This document shows positions 1-6,875 of a DNA stretch of 10,363 nt, in pieces. Below the pieces are notes generated by a model. That model saw nothing but the letters and a program-made list of their open reading frames with translations. It had not been told where the DNA came from and searched no databases. Origin of the DNA: Chryseobacterium gleum (GTDB taxonomy: Bacteria > Bacteroidota > Bacteroidia > Flavobacteriales_D > Crocinitomicaceae); the NCBI GenBank assembly GCA_943326315.2, contig CALPSU020000063.1, positions 1 through 10,363 on the forward strand, written 5' to 3'. A program made the translations under genes and the position numbers. The first letter of the stretch is position 1, and each line of letters opens with the position of its first letter.

Positions 1-491
1 ATTCTCTGATATTTTGTTCCAATATAATCGTACTTATCAGAGAAAGATTGAGAAACTCCATAAATCTCTTTTAAGTTTTCTTCTGGAATATTATACAATA
101 AATCTTTATTAAAAAAGCCAATAAGCATTCTAATGACTTGTTGCCAAAACCTGCTTGGAACGAATGAATCTATTTGATTTACAAAAACTTTTTCTTGGTA
201 TTGAACTAATTCTTTTGAAAGCACACCATAGATTAGTCCCCTTTCGTAAGCGTCACCTTCAATATACATTTCCCAAATTCCGAACTTGTTTTTTTTAAGC
301 CAATTATTTCTAATTTTGAAATGATTTACATCTACTTTTGTACGTTTCGGAACAGGTATATTTTCCACAACTGGCGGTGTAAGTTGTGATGAAAAAATTA
401 CATAAAGGATAAAGCTAATTAGAAGTATTGAAAAGATTTCAAATACATAAAAACAGCCTTTTAAAAGTAATTTAAAAATGTTTAGCAACAC
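1..491 (-). CDS. C45-family autoproteolytic acyltransferase/hydrolase-like protein, N-terminal part (partial at window edge)
   Basis: An open minus-strand frame runs off the left edge, giving 163 N-terminal residues. Residues about 13-34 form one hydrophobic helix (signal anchor), followed by a Pro-rich linker (TPPVVENIPVPKR). The segment at about 73-100 has the pattern IWEMYIEGDAYERGLIYG, which resembles the N-terminal strand and 'G-x-x-yerG-xxxG' region of peptidase C45 / acyl-CoA:6-aminopenicillanate acyltransferase-like proteins. Members of that family self-cleave to expose a nucleophilic Cys and hydrolyse or transfer acyl-amide groups. The Cys would lie outside the window, so activity cannot be judged. 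An in-frame TAG lies just upstream and no ATG precedes the hydrophobic helix, so I take GTG at 491 as the start (TTG at 488 is equally possible). The protein is probably anchored in the inner membrane with its catalytic domain in the periplasm. The family call rests on remembered motif similarity. Confidence 0.72.
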   Translation of the reverse strand, partial: MLLNIFKLLLKGCFYVFEIFSILLISFILYVIFSSQLTPPVVENIPVPKRTKVDVNHFKIRNNWLKKNKFGIWEMYIEGDAYERGLIYGVLSKELVQYQEKVFVNQIDSFVPSRFWQQVIRMLIGFFNKDLLYNIPEENLKEIYGVSQSFSDKYDYIGTKYQR

Positions 492-531
492 TTCAAATAA
501 ATTAAGTTGTAAAAATAGAATCTATCTTTCA

Positions 532-558
532 CAAATATACATTATTTTGCCACTTCAA
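532..558 (-). promoter_or_regulatory. Bacteroidota-type promoter for the C45-family gene
   Basis: Read on the minus strand, TATATTTG (539 down to 532) matches the Bacteroidota -7 consensus TAnnTTTG exactly. A TTG (558-556) lies 16 bases further upstream as a possible -33 element, slightly closer than usual. Transcription would begin near 525 and leave a leader of about 35 bases before the GTG/TTG start. This also supports a start close to 491. Confidence 0.55.
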
Positions 559-574
559 TTGAAAAATCAAAGTA

Positions 575-1135
575 TTGAAGGATCTAAAACATATAAAAAC
601 GGATAAAGGAGATATTTGGTACGGGAAAATTATTCATAAATTTGAAGAAGATACACTTTCAAAAAAACAGATTGAGAGAAGAACTGTCGATATGATTTTA
701 GCCTTTATTAATAAGGATGAGGTTTATGAAATTAGTAGAGATTCTCTTGGTAAGCCTTTTTTTAGTAATAACCCAAGTTTAAATGTTTCCATTTCTCATT
801 CTAATGCTTGGTATGCAATTTACCTTTCTAAAATAGACCAAATAGGCATAGATATTCAAACTCCAAAGCAAAAAATTATTCGAGGGAAGGATTATTTCAT
901 AAACGCGGATGAAAATATTTTATTTGATTCTTTAAATAACCAAGAGGCTCATATAATTTGGTGTGCGAAAGAAGCATTTTATAAATTTAAAGGAGGGAAA
1001 ATCGATGATTTAAAAGAAGATGTTACTATATGCACCATCGATTTGATTAATAAAGAGGGAAATTTGAAATACAAAGATGAATCATTTTCTTTTTTTATTA
1101 TTCTAGAGGCTGCGTTTTATTTAGCATCAGTCTAA
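575..1135 (+). CDS. 4'-phosphopantetheinyl transferase superfamily protein (Sfp type)
   Basis: This 186-residue protein belongs to the family that moves the phosphopantetheine arm of CoA onto a conserved Ser of acyl or peptidyl carrier proteins, in the cytoplasm. Visible motifs are LGKPFF (58-63), VSISHSN (71-77), GIDIQT (91-96) and WCAKEAFYKFKG (129-140). They correspond to the family's substrate-pocket Lys-Pro, the S-x-SHS motif, the G-x-D Mg-binding motif and the W-x-x-KEA-x-x-K helix. Expected metal ligands D93 and E133 are present, but the second acidic position of the D-x-E pair is Gln95. An in-frame TGA at 560-562 leaves TTG at 575 as the only plausible start. The next in-frame ATG (codon 40) would remove the N-terminal strand. 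The gene diverges from the C45-family gene with 83 bases between them. Only one such gene is visible here, so whether it serves fatty-acid ACP or a secondary pathway cannot be told. Confidence 0.85.
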   Translation: MKDLKHIKTDKGDIWYGKIIHKFEEDTLSKKQIERRTVDMILAFINKDEVYEISRDSLGKPFFSNNPSLNVSISHSNAWYAIYLSKIDQIGIDIQTPKQKIIRGKDYFINADENILFDSLNNQEAHIIWCAKEAFYKFKGGKIDDLKEDVTICTIDLINKEGNLKYKDESFSFFIILEAAFYLASV

Positions 1136-1265
1136 TGCGACATCTCCCAATTATAAAGGACAAAATCATTTTTTTCAACGATGGTTTAATTTCACAAAAA
1201 ATCATAATTTAAGTGTAAAGAATATTTTTATTTTATTTTTCTAGTATTTATCAATAAAAAATACG

Positions 1266-1273
1266 TAACTTTG
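1266..1273 (+). promoter_or_regulatory. -7 element of the tRNA-fMet promoter
   Basis: TAACTTTG matches the Bacteroidota -7 consensus TAnnTTTG exactly and lies 40 bases before the mature tRNA 5' end. No clear TTTG -33 element is present; the upstream sequence is very A/T-rich. Predicted transcription starts near 1279, giving a 5' leader of about 35 bases to be removed by RNase P. Apart from this promoter, the stretch 1136-1313 between the transferase and the tRNA shows no further gene. Confidence 0.6.
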
Positions 1274-1286
1274 TCTCGCAATTCGA

Positions 1287-1299
1287 GGTAACAGTTACC
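1287..1299. repeat. Short inverted repeat in the tRNA-fMet leader
   Basis: GGTAAC-A-GTTACC is a perfect 6-base inverted repeat around one central base, lying between the predicted transcription start and the tRNA 5' end. As RNA it could fold with five pairs and a three-base loop; as DNA it resembles a small palindromic site. It may simply be a leader hairpin, and chance is not excluded in so short a match. Confidence 0.4.
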
Positions 1300-1313
1300 G
1301 AAATTGAATGGAT

Positions 1314-1386
<73 letters not shown>

Positions 1387-1409
1387 CAAAGGCAAACGCC
1401 ACAGTGATT

Positions 1410-1439
1410 AAAAGGAGTTCAGAAATGAATTCCTTTTTT
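1410..1439 (+). terminator. Rho-independent terminator after tRNA-fMet
   Basis: AAAAGGAGTTCA (1410-1421) pairs with TGAATTCCTTTT (1426-1437) around a GAAA loop, with one G·T wobble, and the T-run ends at 1439. It lies 23 bases past the tRNA 3' end and marks the tRNA as its own transcription unit. A small GGC-AAAC-GCC hairpin (1391-1400) sits between them and may be a processing boundary. Confidence 0.75.
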
Positions 1440-1506
1440 GCTTTTAAAGTTTTTGTTTTCAAAAATATTAATTTAGATTTCTTTAAATAAATGCGAATGT
1501 CTTTTT

Positions 1507-1514
1507 TATCTTTA
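1507..1514 (+). promoter_or_regulatory. Possible -7 element for the lipoprotein gene
   Basis: TATCTTTA matches TAnnTTTG in all but the last base and ends 19 bases before the ATG. A weak TTTA (1482-1485) is the only -33 candidate, 21 bases upstream. It lies between the tRNA terminator and the lipoprotein start, where a promoter is expected. Confidence 0.4.
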
Positions 1515-1533
1515 TCCCTTTAAAATATTTATT

Positions 1534-2061
1534 ATGAAATTAGTTACCTTTTTAAGTCTTGGATTAATTCTTTTTAGTTGTGGAACAAAAGTTCCAGTAA
1601 CAAATGAATTAAAAGAGCAATATAACTTGAATGAGAAGAATATGAAAATTGTTCAGTTCTATACCTCTCAAACTATTATTCTTCAAAGAAGTAGAACTTC
1701 GGGTTCTCAAGGGGCATCTGATGGAAAGTTAGTAGCCAGCAAAAGTAGTGAGCAAGATAGAATTATTATACCATCAAATACTAAATGTGTTTTTGATAGT
1801 TACGGTTCAAATGGAGAAGTTTTTATTCGTTTTGAGCTTGGTGTAGGGAAGACTCTTAAATTTGCAGTTAGACCTTCTCAATCAACTGGAAAATATTATT
1901 TAGTTGCTAATTGGAAACCGGAAGTAGGTGGAGAAATTATGTATGGAAATGAGTCTTATTATGCAACTCCTGAAAGTGGAACGGCTTATTTGATGGTTGT
2001 ACTTAAAAAATTAAACAAAACAAACCGTAAAGATAGAGTAGTTAAAGGAATGAAGGTTTAA
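1534..2061 (+). CDS. Putative lipoprotein of unknown function
   Basis: The 175-residue product starts with a short Lys-led hydrophobic signal peptide ending in the lipobox LFSC, with Cys16 as the predicted lipidated residue and Gly17 next. It should be exported and anchored to a membrane leaflet. The mature part has the segment IVQFYTSQTIIL (39-50), a Ser/Gly/Lys-rich region (52-74) that is probably a flexible loop, then alternating hydrophobic/polar stretches typical of a small beta-sandwich or barrel (77-159), and a basic C-terminus (KKLNKTNRKDR). I recall similar 'VQFY-S-x-x-I-x-L' lipoproteins in Bacteroidota but know of no function. It stands alone between the tRNA and lysS, with no Shine-Dalgarno sequence and no clear terminator after it, so some read-through into lysS is possible. 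Confidence 0.8.
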   Translation: MKLVTFLSLGLILFSCGTKVPVTNELKEQYNLNEKNMKIVQFYTSQTIILQRSRTSGSQGASDGKLVASKSSEQDRIIIPSNTKCVFDSYGSNGEVFIRFELGVGKTLKFAVRPSQSTGKYYLVANWKPEVGGEIMYGNESYYATPESGTAYLMVVLKKLNKTNRKDRVVKGMKV

Positions 2062-2089
2062 TCTCAACCCATATCTACATCTAAACAAT

Positions 2090-2097
2090 TATCTTTA
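2090..2097 (+). promoter_or_regulatory. Possible -7 element for lysS
   Basis: TATCTTTA, the same octamer as before the lipoprotein gene, ends 19 bases before the lysS ATG. It differs from TAnnTTTG only in the last base. No -33 TTTG is visible at the expected distance. Predicted leader length is about 14 bases. Confidence 0.4.
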
Positions 2098-2116
2098 CAC
2101 TTTCAAAATATAAATA

Positions 2117-3826
2117 ATGAGTATAGAACTTTCCGATCAAGAAATTCAACGTCGTGAGTCGTTGAAAAAATTGCGTGATTTAGGTATAGAACCTTATCCT
2201 GCTGATTTATATCCTGTAACTAGTTATGCTTTAGACATAAAGAATGAGTTTGAGGATGGAAAGAAGGTTTGTATTGCAGGTCGATTAATGAGTCAACGTG
2301 TAATGGGGAAAGCTTCATTTGCTGAAATATTAGATTCAACTGGTCGTATTCAAGTGTATTTTAACCGCGATGAAATTTGTCCAGGAGAAGATAAAACATT
2401 GTATAACGATGTTTTCAAAAAGCTTTTAGATTTAGGAGATTTTATTGGGATTAAAGGATATTTATTTACTACTCAAGTTGGTGAAATTTCTGTACATGTA
2501 GAAGAGTTTACATTATTGAGTAAATCGTTAAAACCATTACCATTACCAAAAACTGATAGTGAAGGAAAAGTACACGATGCTTTTACTGATCCAGAATTAA
2601 GATACCGCCAACGTTATGCCGATTTAATTGTAAATCCTCATGTTAAGGAAACATTTATCAAACGTTCGAAAGTGATTTCAACGATGCGTAATTTCTTTGA
2701 TGCAAAAGGATACATGGAAGTTGAAACACCAATCCTTCAGCCTATTGCTGGAGGAGCAACTGCTCGTCCGTTTATGACGCATCACAACGCTTTGGATGTT
2801 CCGTTGTATTTACGTGTTGCAAATGAGTTGTATTTAAAAAGACTTATAGTAGGTGGATTTGATGGTGTTTATGAGTTTGCGAAAGATTTCAGAAATGAAG
2901 GAATGGACAGAACTCATAATCCTGAATTTACAGTAATGGAAATCTATGTTGCATACAAAGATTACAACTGGATGATGGACTTTACTGAACAAATGATCGA
3001 GAAAGTAGCCGTTGAAGTTACTGGAAGTTCAGATGTGACCGTTGGAGCAAATACAATAAATTTAAAAGCACCGTTCAAACGTATAACAATGCGTGATTCT
3101 ATTCTTGAATTTACAGGATTTGACATTCATGGAAAATCGGAAGAAGAATTGCATGAAGCGTGTAAATCTTTAGGAATTGATACAAACCCTACAATGGGAA
3201 AAGGGAAATTAATCGATGAGATTTTTGGTGAAAAATGTGAAGGAAATTATATTCAACCTACATTCATTACTGATTACCCAATTGAGATGTCTCCTTTATG
3301 TAAACGTCATAGAGACAATCCAGAATTGACTGAACGTTTTGAATTAATGGTGAATGGAAAAGAAATTGCAAATGCATATTCTGAATTAAATGACCCAATT
3401 GATCAACGTGAACGTTTCGAAGAGCAAATGAAATTATCTGAAAAAGGTGATGATGAAGCAATGTTTATTGACCAAGATTTCTTGCGTTCATTAGAATATG
3501 GTATGCCTCCAACGTCAGGAATGGGAATTGGAATTGATCGTTTAGTAATGTTAATGACTAATAATTCATCCATCCAAGAAGTATTGTTTTTCCCTCAAAT
3601 GAGACCAGAAAAATTTCAAACAGGACCAGATTTAGAATCATTCAAAAAAGTAGGGGTTCCAGGAGAATGGGCTGAACATGTTTTTAAAGCTGGGTATTCT
3701 TCAGTAGATGAATTGTTAATGGCAAAACCAACTTCAGTCCACCAACAATTGAATGGATATAGAAAGAAAAATAAATTAGAGATTGAAGCATTACAATTAG
3801 ACGAGGTTCAGGCTTGGTACAATTGA
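2117..3826 (+). CDS. lysS: Lysine--tRNA ligase (class II LysRS) with an extra C-terminal domain
   Basis: The 569-residue enzyme charges tRNA-Lys with lysine using ATP, in the cytoplasm. The N-terminal OB-fold anticodon-binding domain spans about 50-140 (VCIAGRLMSQRVMGKASFAEI). The class II catalytic core follows, with motif 1 at about 198-219 (GYMEVETP...GGATARPF), motif 2 at 258-277 (FRNEGMDRTHNPEFT) and motif 3 at 468-482 (GMGIGIDRLVML). The core ends at FFPQMRPE (491-498), where a typical LysRS of about 500 residues stops. About 70 further residues form a helical domain (KKVGVPGEWAEHVFKAGYSS, 510-529, and onward) with a helix-hairpin-helix-like 'AGYSSVDELLMAKP' stretch. The start ATG has a putative promoter close upstream. 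The gene converges on lepA and ends before a shared terminator. All core motifs look intact. Confidence 0.97.
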   Translation: MSIELSDQEIQRRESLKKLRDLGIEPYPADLYPVTSYALDIKNEFEDGKKVCIAGRLMSQRVMGKASFAEILDSTGRIQVYFNRDEICPGEDKTLYNDVFKKLLDLGDFIGIKGYLFTTQVGEISVHVEEFTLLSKSLKPLPLPKTDSEGKVHDAFTDPELRYRQRYADLIVNPHVKETFIKRSKVISTMRNFFDAKGYMEVETPILQPIAGGATARPFMTHHNALDVPLYLRVANELYLKRLIVGGFDGVYEFAKDFRNEGMDRTHNPEFTVMEIYVAYKDYNWMMDFTEQMIEKVAVEVTGSSDVTVGANTINLKAPFKRITMRDSILEFTGFDIHGKSEEELHEACKSLGIDTNPTMGKGKLIDEIFGEKCEGNYIQPTFITDYPIEMSPLCKRHRDNPELTERFELMVNGKEIANAYSELNDPIDQRERFEEQMKLSEKGDDEAMFIDQDFLRSLEYGMPPTSGMGIGIDRLVMLMTNNSSIQEVLFFPQMRPEKFQTGPDLESFKKVGVPGEWAEHVFKAGYSSVDELLMAKPTSVHQQLNGYRKKNKLEIEALQLDEVQAWYN

Positions 3827-3836
3827 CTTCGACAAA

Positions 3837-3863
3837 ACTCAGTTAACTATCAATAAACTGAGT
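3837..3863. repeat. Inverted repeat just downstream of lysS
   Basis: ACTCAGTT (3837-3844) and AACTGAGT (3856-3863) are perfect complements around an 11-base loop. A second, outer pair, ATTGACT (3822-3828) overlapping the lysS end and AGTCAAT (3861-3867), could extend or compete with it. No T-run follows, so it is not itself a classic terminator; it may stabilise the lysS mRNA 3' end. Confidence 0.4.
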
Positions 3864-3884
3864 CAATATTAAAAATATGAGTAT

Positions 3885-3915
3885 AAAAAAAGCGATCAAT
3901 TATTGATCGCTTTTT
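3885..3915. terminator. Bidirectional Rho-independent terminator between lysS and lepA
   Basis: GCGATCAA (3892-3899) pairs perfectly with TTGATCGC (3903-3910) around TTA. The stem is flanked by seven A's on the left and five T's on the right, so a T-run follows the stem on both strands. It sits in the 132-base gap between the convergent genes lysS and lepA and should stop transcripts from both. Confidence 0.9.
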
Positions 3916-3958
3916 GCTATTAACCTAAAACCTAACACCCAATTCCTAATACCCAGAA

Positions 3959-5761
3959 TCAGTCATTCAATTTCAATATCGCCATAAACGCATCCTGAGG
4001 AATTTCAACACTTCCTATTTGACGCATTCTTTTCTTACCTTCTTTTTGTTTCTCTAATAATTTACGTTTACGAGAAATATCACCACCATAACATTTAGCG
4101 GTTACATCTTTACGTAATGCTTTAATTGTTTCTCGGGCAATAATTTTCGCTCCAATTGCTGCTTGAATTGGAATTTCAAATTGTTGTCTTGGGATCAATT
4201 CTTTTAATTTAGTACATAATTTCTTTCCTAAATTATATGCGTTACTTCTATGAACTAAAGCTGATAAAGCATCTATTTGTTCCGCATTAAGAAGTATGTC
4301 CATTTTAATTAAATCCGATTCTCTGTATCCGATCGGGTGATAATCAAACGAAGCATAACCTCTTGAAACAGATTTTAAACGATCGTAAAAATCAAATACA
4401 ATCTCTGCTAAAGGCATTTCAAAAGAAAGCTCAACACGATCTTGCGTTAAATAAACCTGATTTTTAATTTCCCCTCTTTTTTCAATACACAAAGTCATTA
4501 TTTGACCAACATACTCTGATTTTGTAATCACAGAAGCTTTAATATATGGTTCTTCAATACGATCCATTCCAGATGGATCAGGTAGTTCTGAAGGATTATT
4601 TACTATAAATGCAAGCTCAGGAGTTTTCTTTTTGTAAGCATAATACGAAACGTTAGGAACCGTAGTTATTACAGTCATATTGAATTCACGCTCCAAACGT
4701 TCTTGAATAATTTCCATGTGAAGCATTCCTAAGAATCCACAACGGAATCCAAAACCTAACGCTGCTGAAGATTCAGGCTCAAATACTAAAGAAGAATCAT
4801 TCAATTGTAATTTCTCCATTGAATAACGCAATTCTTCATAATCTTCAGTATCTACAGGGTAAATTCCGGCAAATACCATTGGTTTTACATCTTCAAAACC
4901 TTTAATTGAAGCTTCGCATGGATTTTCAGATAAGGTAATTGTGTCACCTACTTTTACTTCATTTGCAGCTTTAATACCTGAAATGATATATCCAACATCT
5001 CCAGCTTTTACCTCGTTTTTAGGAAATAAGGATGGATTTATTTTCAATATTCCAATTTCGTCTGCGTGATAATCTTTTCCTGTGTTAAAGAATCTCACTT
5101 TATCTCCTTTTTTCAAAACCCCATTTCTAACTCTGAAATAAGCTATAATTCCTCTAAATGGATTAAAAACAGAATCGAAAATCATTGCTTGAAGTGGTGC
5201 GTTCTCATCTCCTTTTGGAGCAGGAACACGATTTATGATAGCATCTAAAATTAGATCTACTCCCAAACCTGTTTTTCCAGAAGCTTGGATTATATCTTCC
5301 ATTTTACAACCTAACAATTCAATTATTTGATCCGAAACCTCTTCTGGCATTGCACCTGGAAGATCCATTTTATTTAAAATTGGAATAATTTCTAAATCGT
5401 GTTCAATTGCTAAATATAAATTTGAAATTGTTTGCGCTTCAATTCCTTGAGATGCATCGACAATCAACAAAGCACCTTCACATGCAGCAATAGAACGAGA
5501 TACTTCGTACGAAAAATCTACGTGTCCAGGAGTGTCAATTAAATTTAATTTGTACGCTTGACCCTCGTGTTTGTAGTCCATCTGAATCGCGTGACTCTTA
5601 ATAGTGATCCCTCTTTCACGCTCTAGGTCCATGTCATCTAAAGCTTGAGCCTGCATTTCACGGTCTGAAATTGTACCAGTTGTTTGTAATAAACGGTCAG
5701 CTAAAGTGCTTTTACCATGGTCAATATGAGCTATTATACAAAAATTACGAATATTCTTCAT
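3959..5761 (-). CDS. lepA: Elongation factor 4 (LepA), ribosomal back-translocase GTPase
   Basis: The 600-residue protein has the length and motifs of LepA/EF4, a translational GTPase that binds stalled or mistranslocated ribosomes and aids elongation or 30S biogenesis. GTPase motifs are G1 AHIDHGKST (11-19), switch I with RGITIKS (50-56), G3 DTPGH (76-80), G4 NKMD (130-133) and G5 SGKTG (161-165). EF-G-like domains II, III and V follow, for example GFRCGFLGMLHMEI (338-351). The LepA-specific C-terminal domain runs from about 487 to the end, including the basic KRKLLEKQKEGKKRMRQIG (565-583). There is no EF-G domain IV, as expected for LepA. The ATG at 5761 opens directly into the G1 strand, as in other LepA proteins. 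It is transcribed alone, divergent from ftsX and convergent with lysS. Nothing is missing. Confidence 0.98.
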   Translation of the reverse strand: MKNIRNFCIIAHIDHGKSTLADRLLQTTGTISDREMQAQALDDMDLERERGITIKSHAIQMDYKHEGQAYKLNLIDTPGHVDFSYEVSRSIAACEGALLIVDASQGIEAQTISNLYLAIEHDLEIIPILNKMDLPGAMPEEVSDQIIELLGCKMEDIIQASGKTGLGVDLILDAIINRVPAPKGDENAPLQAMIFDSVFNPFRGIIAYFRVRNGVLKKGDKVRFFNTGKDYHADEIGILKINPSLFPKNEVKAGDVGYIISGIKAANEVKVGDTITLSENPCEASIKGFEDVKPMVFAGIYPVDTEDYEELRYSMEKLQLNDSSLVFEPESSAALGFGFRCGFLGMLHMEIIQERLEREFNMTVITTVPNVSYYAYKKKTPELAFIVNNPSELPDPSGMDRIEEPYIKASVITKSEYVGQIMTLCIEKRGEIKNQVYLTQDRVELSFEMPLAEIVFDFYDRLKSVSRGYASFDYHPIGYRESDLIKMDILLNAEQIDALSALVHRSNAYNLGKKLCTKLKELIPRQQFEIPIQAAIGAKIIARETIKALRKDVTAKCYGGDISRKRKLLEKQKEGKKRMRQIGSVEIPQDAFMAILKLND

Positions 5762-5810
5762 GTAGTTGAATCAACAATTATAAATCGTTTAAATTTTATC
5801 AAACGTGATA

Positions 5811-5818
5811 CAAAAATA
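5811..5818 (-). promoter_or_regulatory. -7 element of the lepA promoter
   Basis: On the minus strand this reads TATTTTTG, an exact TAnnTTTG match. Transcription would start near 5805 and leave a leader of about 45 bases before the lepA ATG. No convincing TTTG -33 element is present at the usual spacing. Confidence 0.5.
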
Positions 5819-5870
5819 CGGTAAAATCCTGTGAAATTTAACATTTGATAACCTATTTTTACGCTAATGA

Positions 5871-5902
5871 TTTGACCCTTCAAACAATTTTCTCTACTTT
5901 CG
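5871..5902 (+). promoter_or_regulatory. Bacteroidota sigma-70-type promoter of the ftsX operon
   Basis: TTTG (5871-5874), a 20-base spacer and TACTTTCG (5895-5902) match the TTTG / TAnnTTTG promoter architecture of Bacteroidota, with one change (C for the second-last T... final bases CG rather than TG). The -7 element ends only six bases before the ATG at 5909, so the transcript would start at or within a few bases of the start codon and be effectively leaderless. Confidence 0.6.
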
Positions 5903-5908
5903 CGTCAG

Positions 5909-6799
5909 ATGAGTAAAAAGATTGAACAATATAATAAGAAAGGAGTTCGTACTAGCTATGCTTCAACAGTTGTTGGGATTTCTTTGGTTTTATTCATGAT
6001 GGGGCTAGTAATAGGTGGTATTTTAGGATTGAAAAATGTTCAAAAACAAGCAAAAGAAAGCCTTCAAGTAGATTTATTTTTTAAGCCAGGATTAAGTGAT
6101 TTAGAGATAAAAAAAATTGTTTCGGAATTAAAAAAATGGAAAAAGTTTAAACAAGTTTATTTTGTTTCACCTCAAAGAGCTGCAAAAGAGTTCAATGGAG
6201 AAGACAACAAAAAAAATGAGATATTATCAATTTTTGAGGGAGATAACCCATTACCATCTACAATTGGATTTAAGCCACGAGCAGAATTTGCTTCAATGGC
6301 TGGAATGAAAGACATTAAAAACGAATTGCTTAAAAAGTATCCAGGACAAATTGATGAAGTTAGTTACGAGGAATCAAGTGTAAATTCAGTAAATCTTGGA
6401 TTCAAACAATTTGTTTTCTTATTTGGTATCGTTGCTCTACTTTTGGTAATCGTAGCAGTTGCAATGATTAATAATACGATTCGACTTGCGCTTTATGCAA
6501 AAAGATTTACGATAAAAACGATGCAATTAGTAGGTGCAACACATTCTTATATTAGAAAACCATTTTTAGTGAAATCCATTTTACAAGGTTTAATATCGGC
6601 TTTTGTAGGTATGGGATTATTAATGACACTTTTCTTTGCGTTAAATAATGTTTTAGAATCAATTGAAATTAGTTTCGATTTTGAAAGTTTATTAATCTTA
6701 TTTATATCTCTTCTTTTTATAGGTGTTGTAATAACTTTTGTATCCACTTGGTTTGCATTGAATAAGTTTTTAAAAATGAAACTTGACGATCTATATTGA
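5909..6799 (+). CDS. ftsX: Cell division protein FtsX (ABC transporter-like permease)
   Basis: The 296-residue integral membrane protein partners the ATPase FtsE at the divisome and transmits ATP-driven changes to periplasmic peptidoglycan hydrolase activators. Topology is as expected: a short cytoplasmic N-terminus, TM1 (about 17-41), a large extracytoplasmic loop (about 45-162) and TM2-TM4 (about 165-188, 222-248, 258-286). The hallmark FtsX segment after TM2 is intact: INNTIRLALYAKR (187-199) followed by TIKTMQLVGAT (201-211). The loop begins with the family-typical LQVDLFFKPG (52-61) and contains PLPSTIGFKP (114-123). ftsE is not adjacent, as is usual in Bacteroidota. It is first in the run with the DUF3098 gene, uppP and truB, behind a strong promoter match. 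The 76 bases between it and the DUF3098 gene hold no obvious terminator. Confidence 0.93.
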   Translation: MSKKIEQYNKKGVRTSYASTVVGISLVLFMMGLVIGGILGLKNVQKQAKESLQVDLFFKPGLSDLEIKKIVSELKKWKKFKQVYFVSPQRAAKEFNGEDNKKNEILSIFEGDNPLPSTIGFKPRAEFASMAGMKDIKNELLKKYPGQIDEVSYEESSVNSVNLGFKQFVFLFGIVALLLVIVAVAMINNTIRLALYAKRFTIKTMQLVGATHSYIRKPFLVKSILQGLISAFVGMGLLMTLFFALNNVLESIEISFDFESLLILFISLLFIGVVITFVSTWFALNKFLKMKLDDLY

Positions 6800-6875
6800 G
6801 TATAAAAAAGTATTTAAGATTGCGTATTAGATTAAGATTTAGAAATATCAGTATTTAAAAATAATATTAGAAATT

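Noticed and set aside
1163..1212. Repeated AAAATCAT stretches (1163 and 1197 region) as a possible regulatory repeat.
   Set aside because: Short A/T-rich direct repeats are expected by chance in such AT-rich intergenic DNA.
3267..3461. A 64-codon minus-strand open frame inside lysS.
   Set aside because: It lies entirely within the well-supported lysS coding region and its product has no recognisable domain.
5066..5248. A 60-codon plus-strand open frame inside lepA.
   Set aside because: It is antisense to intact lepA domain II, with no motif and no promoter.
6547..6747. A 66-codon minus-strand open frame inside ftsX.
   Set aside because: It is a low-complexity antisense shadow of the FtsX membrane helices.
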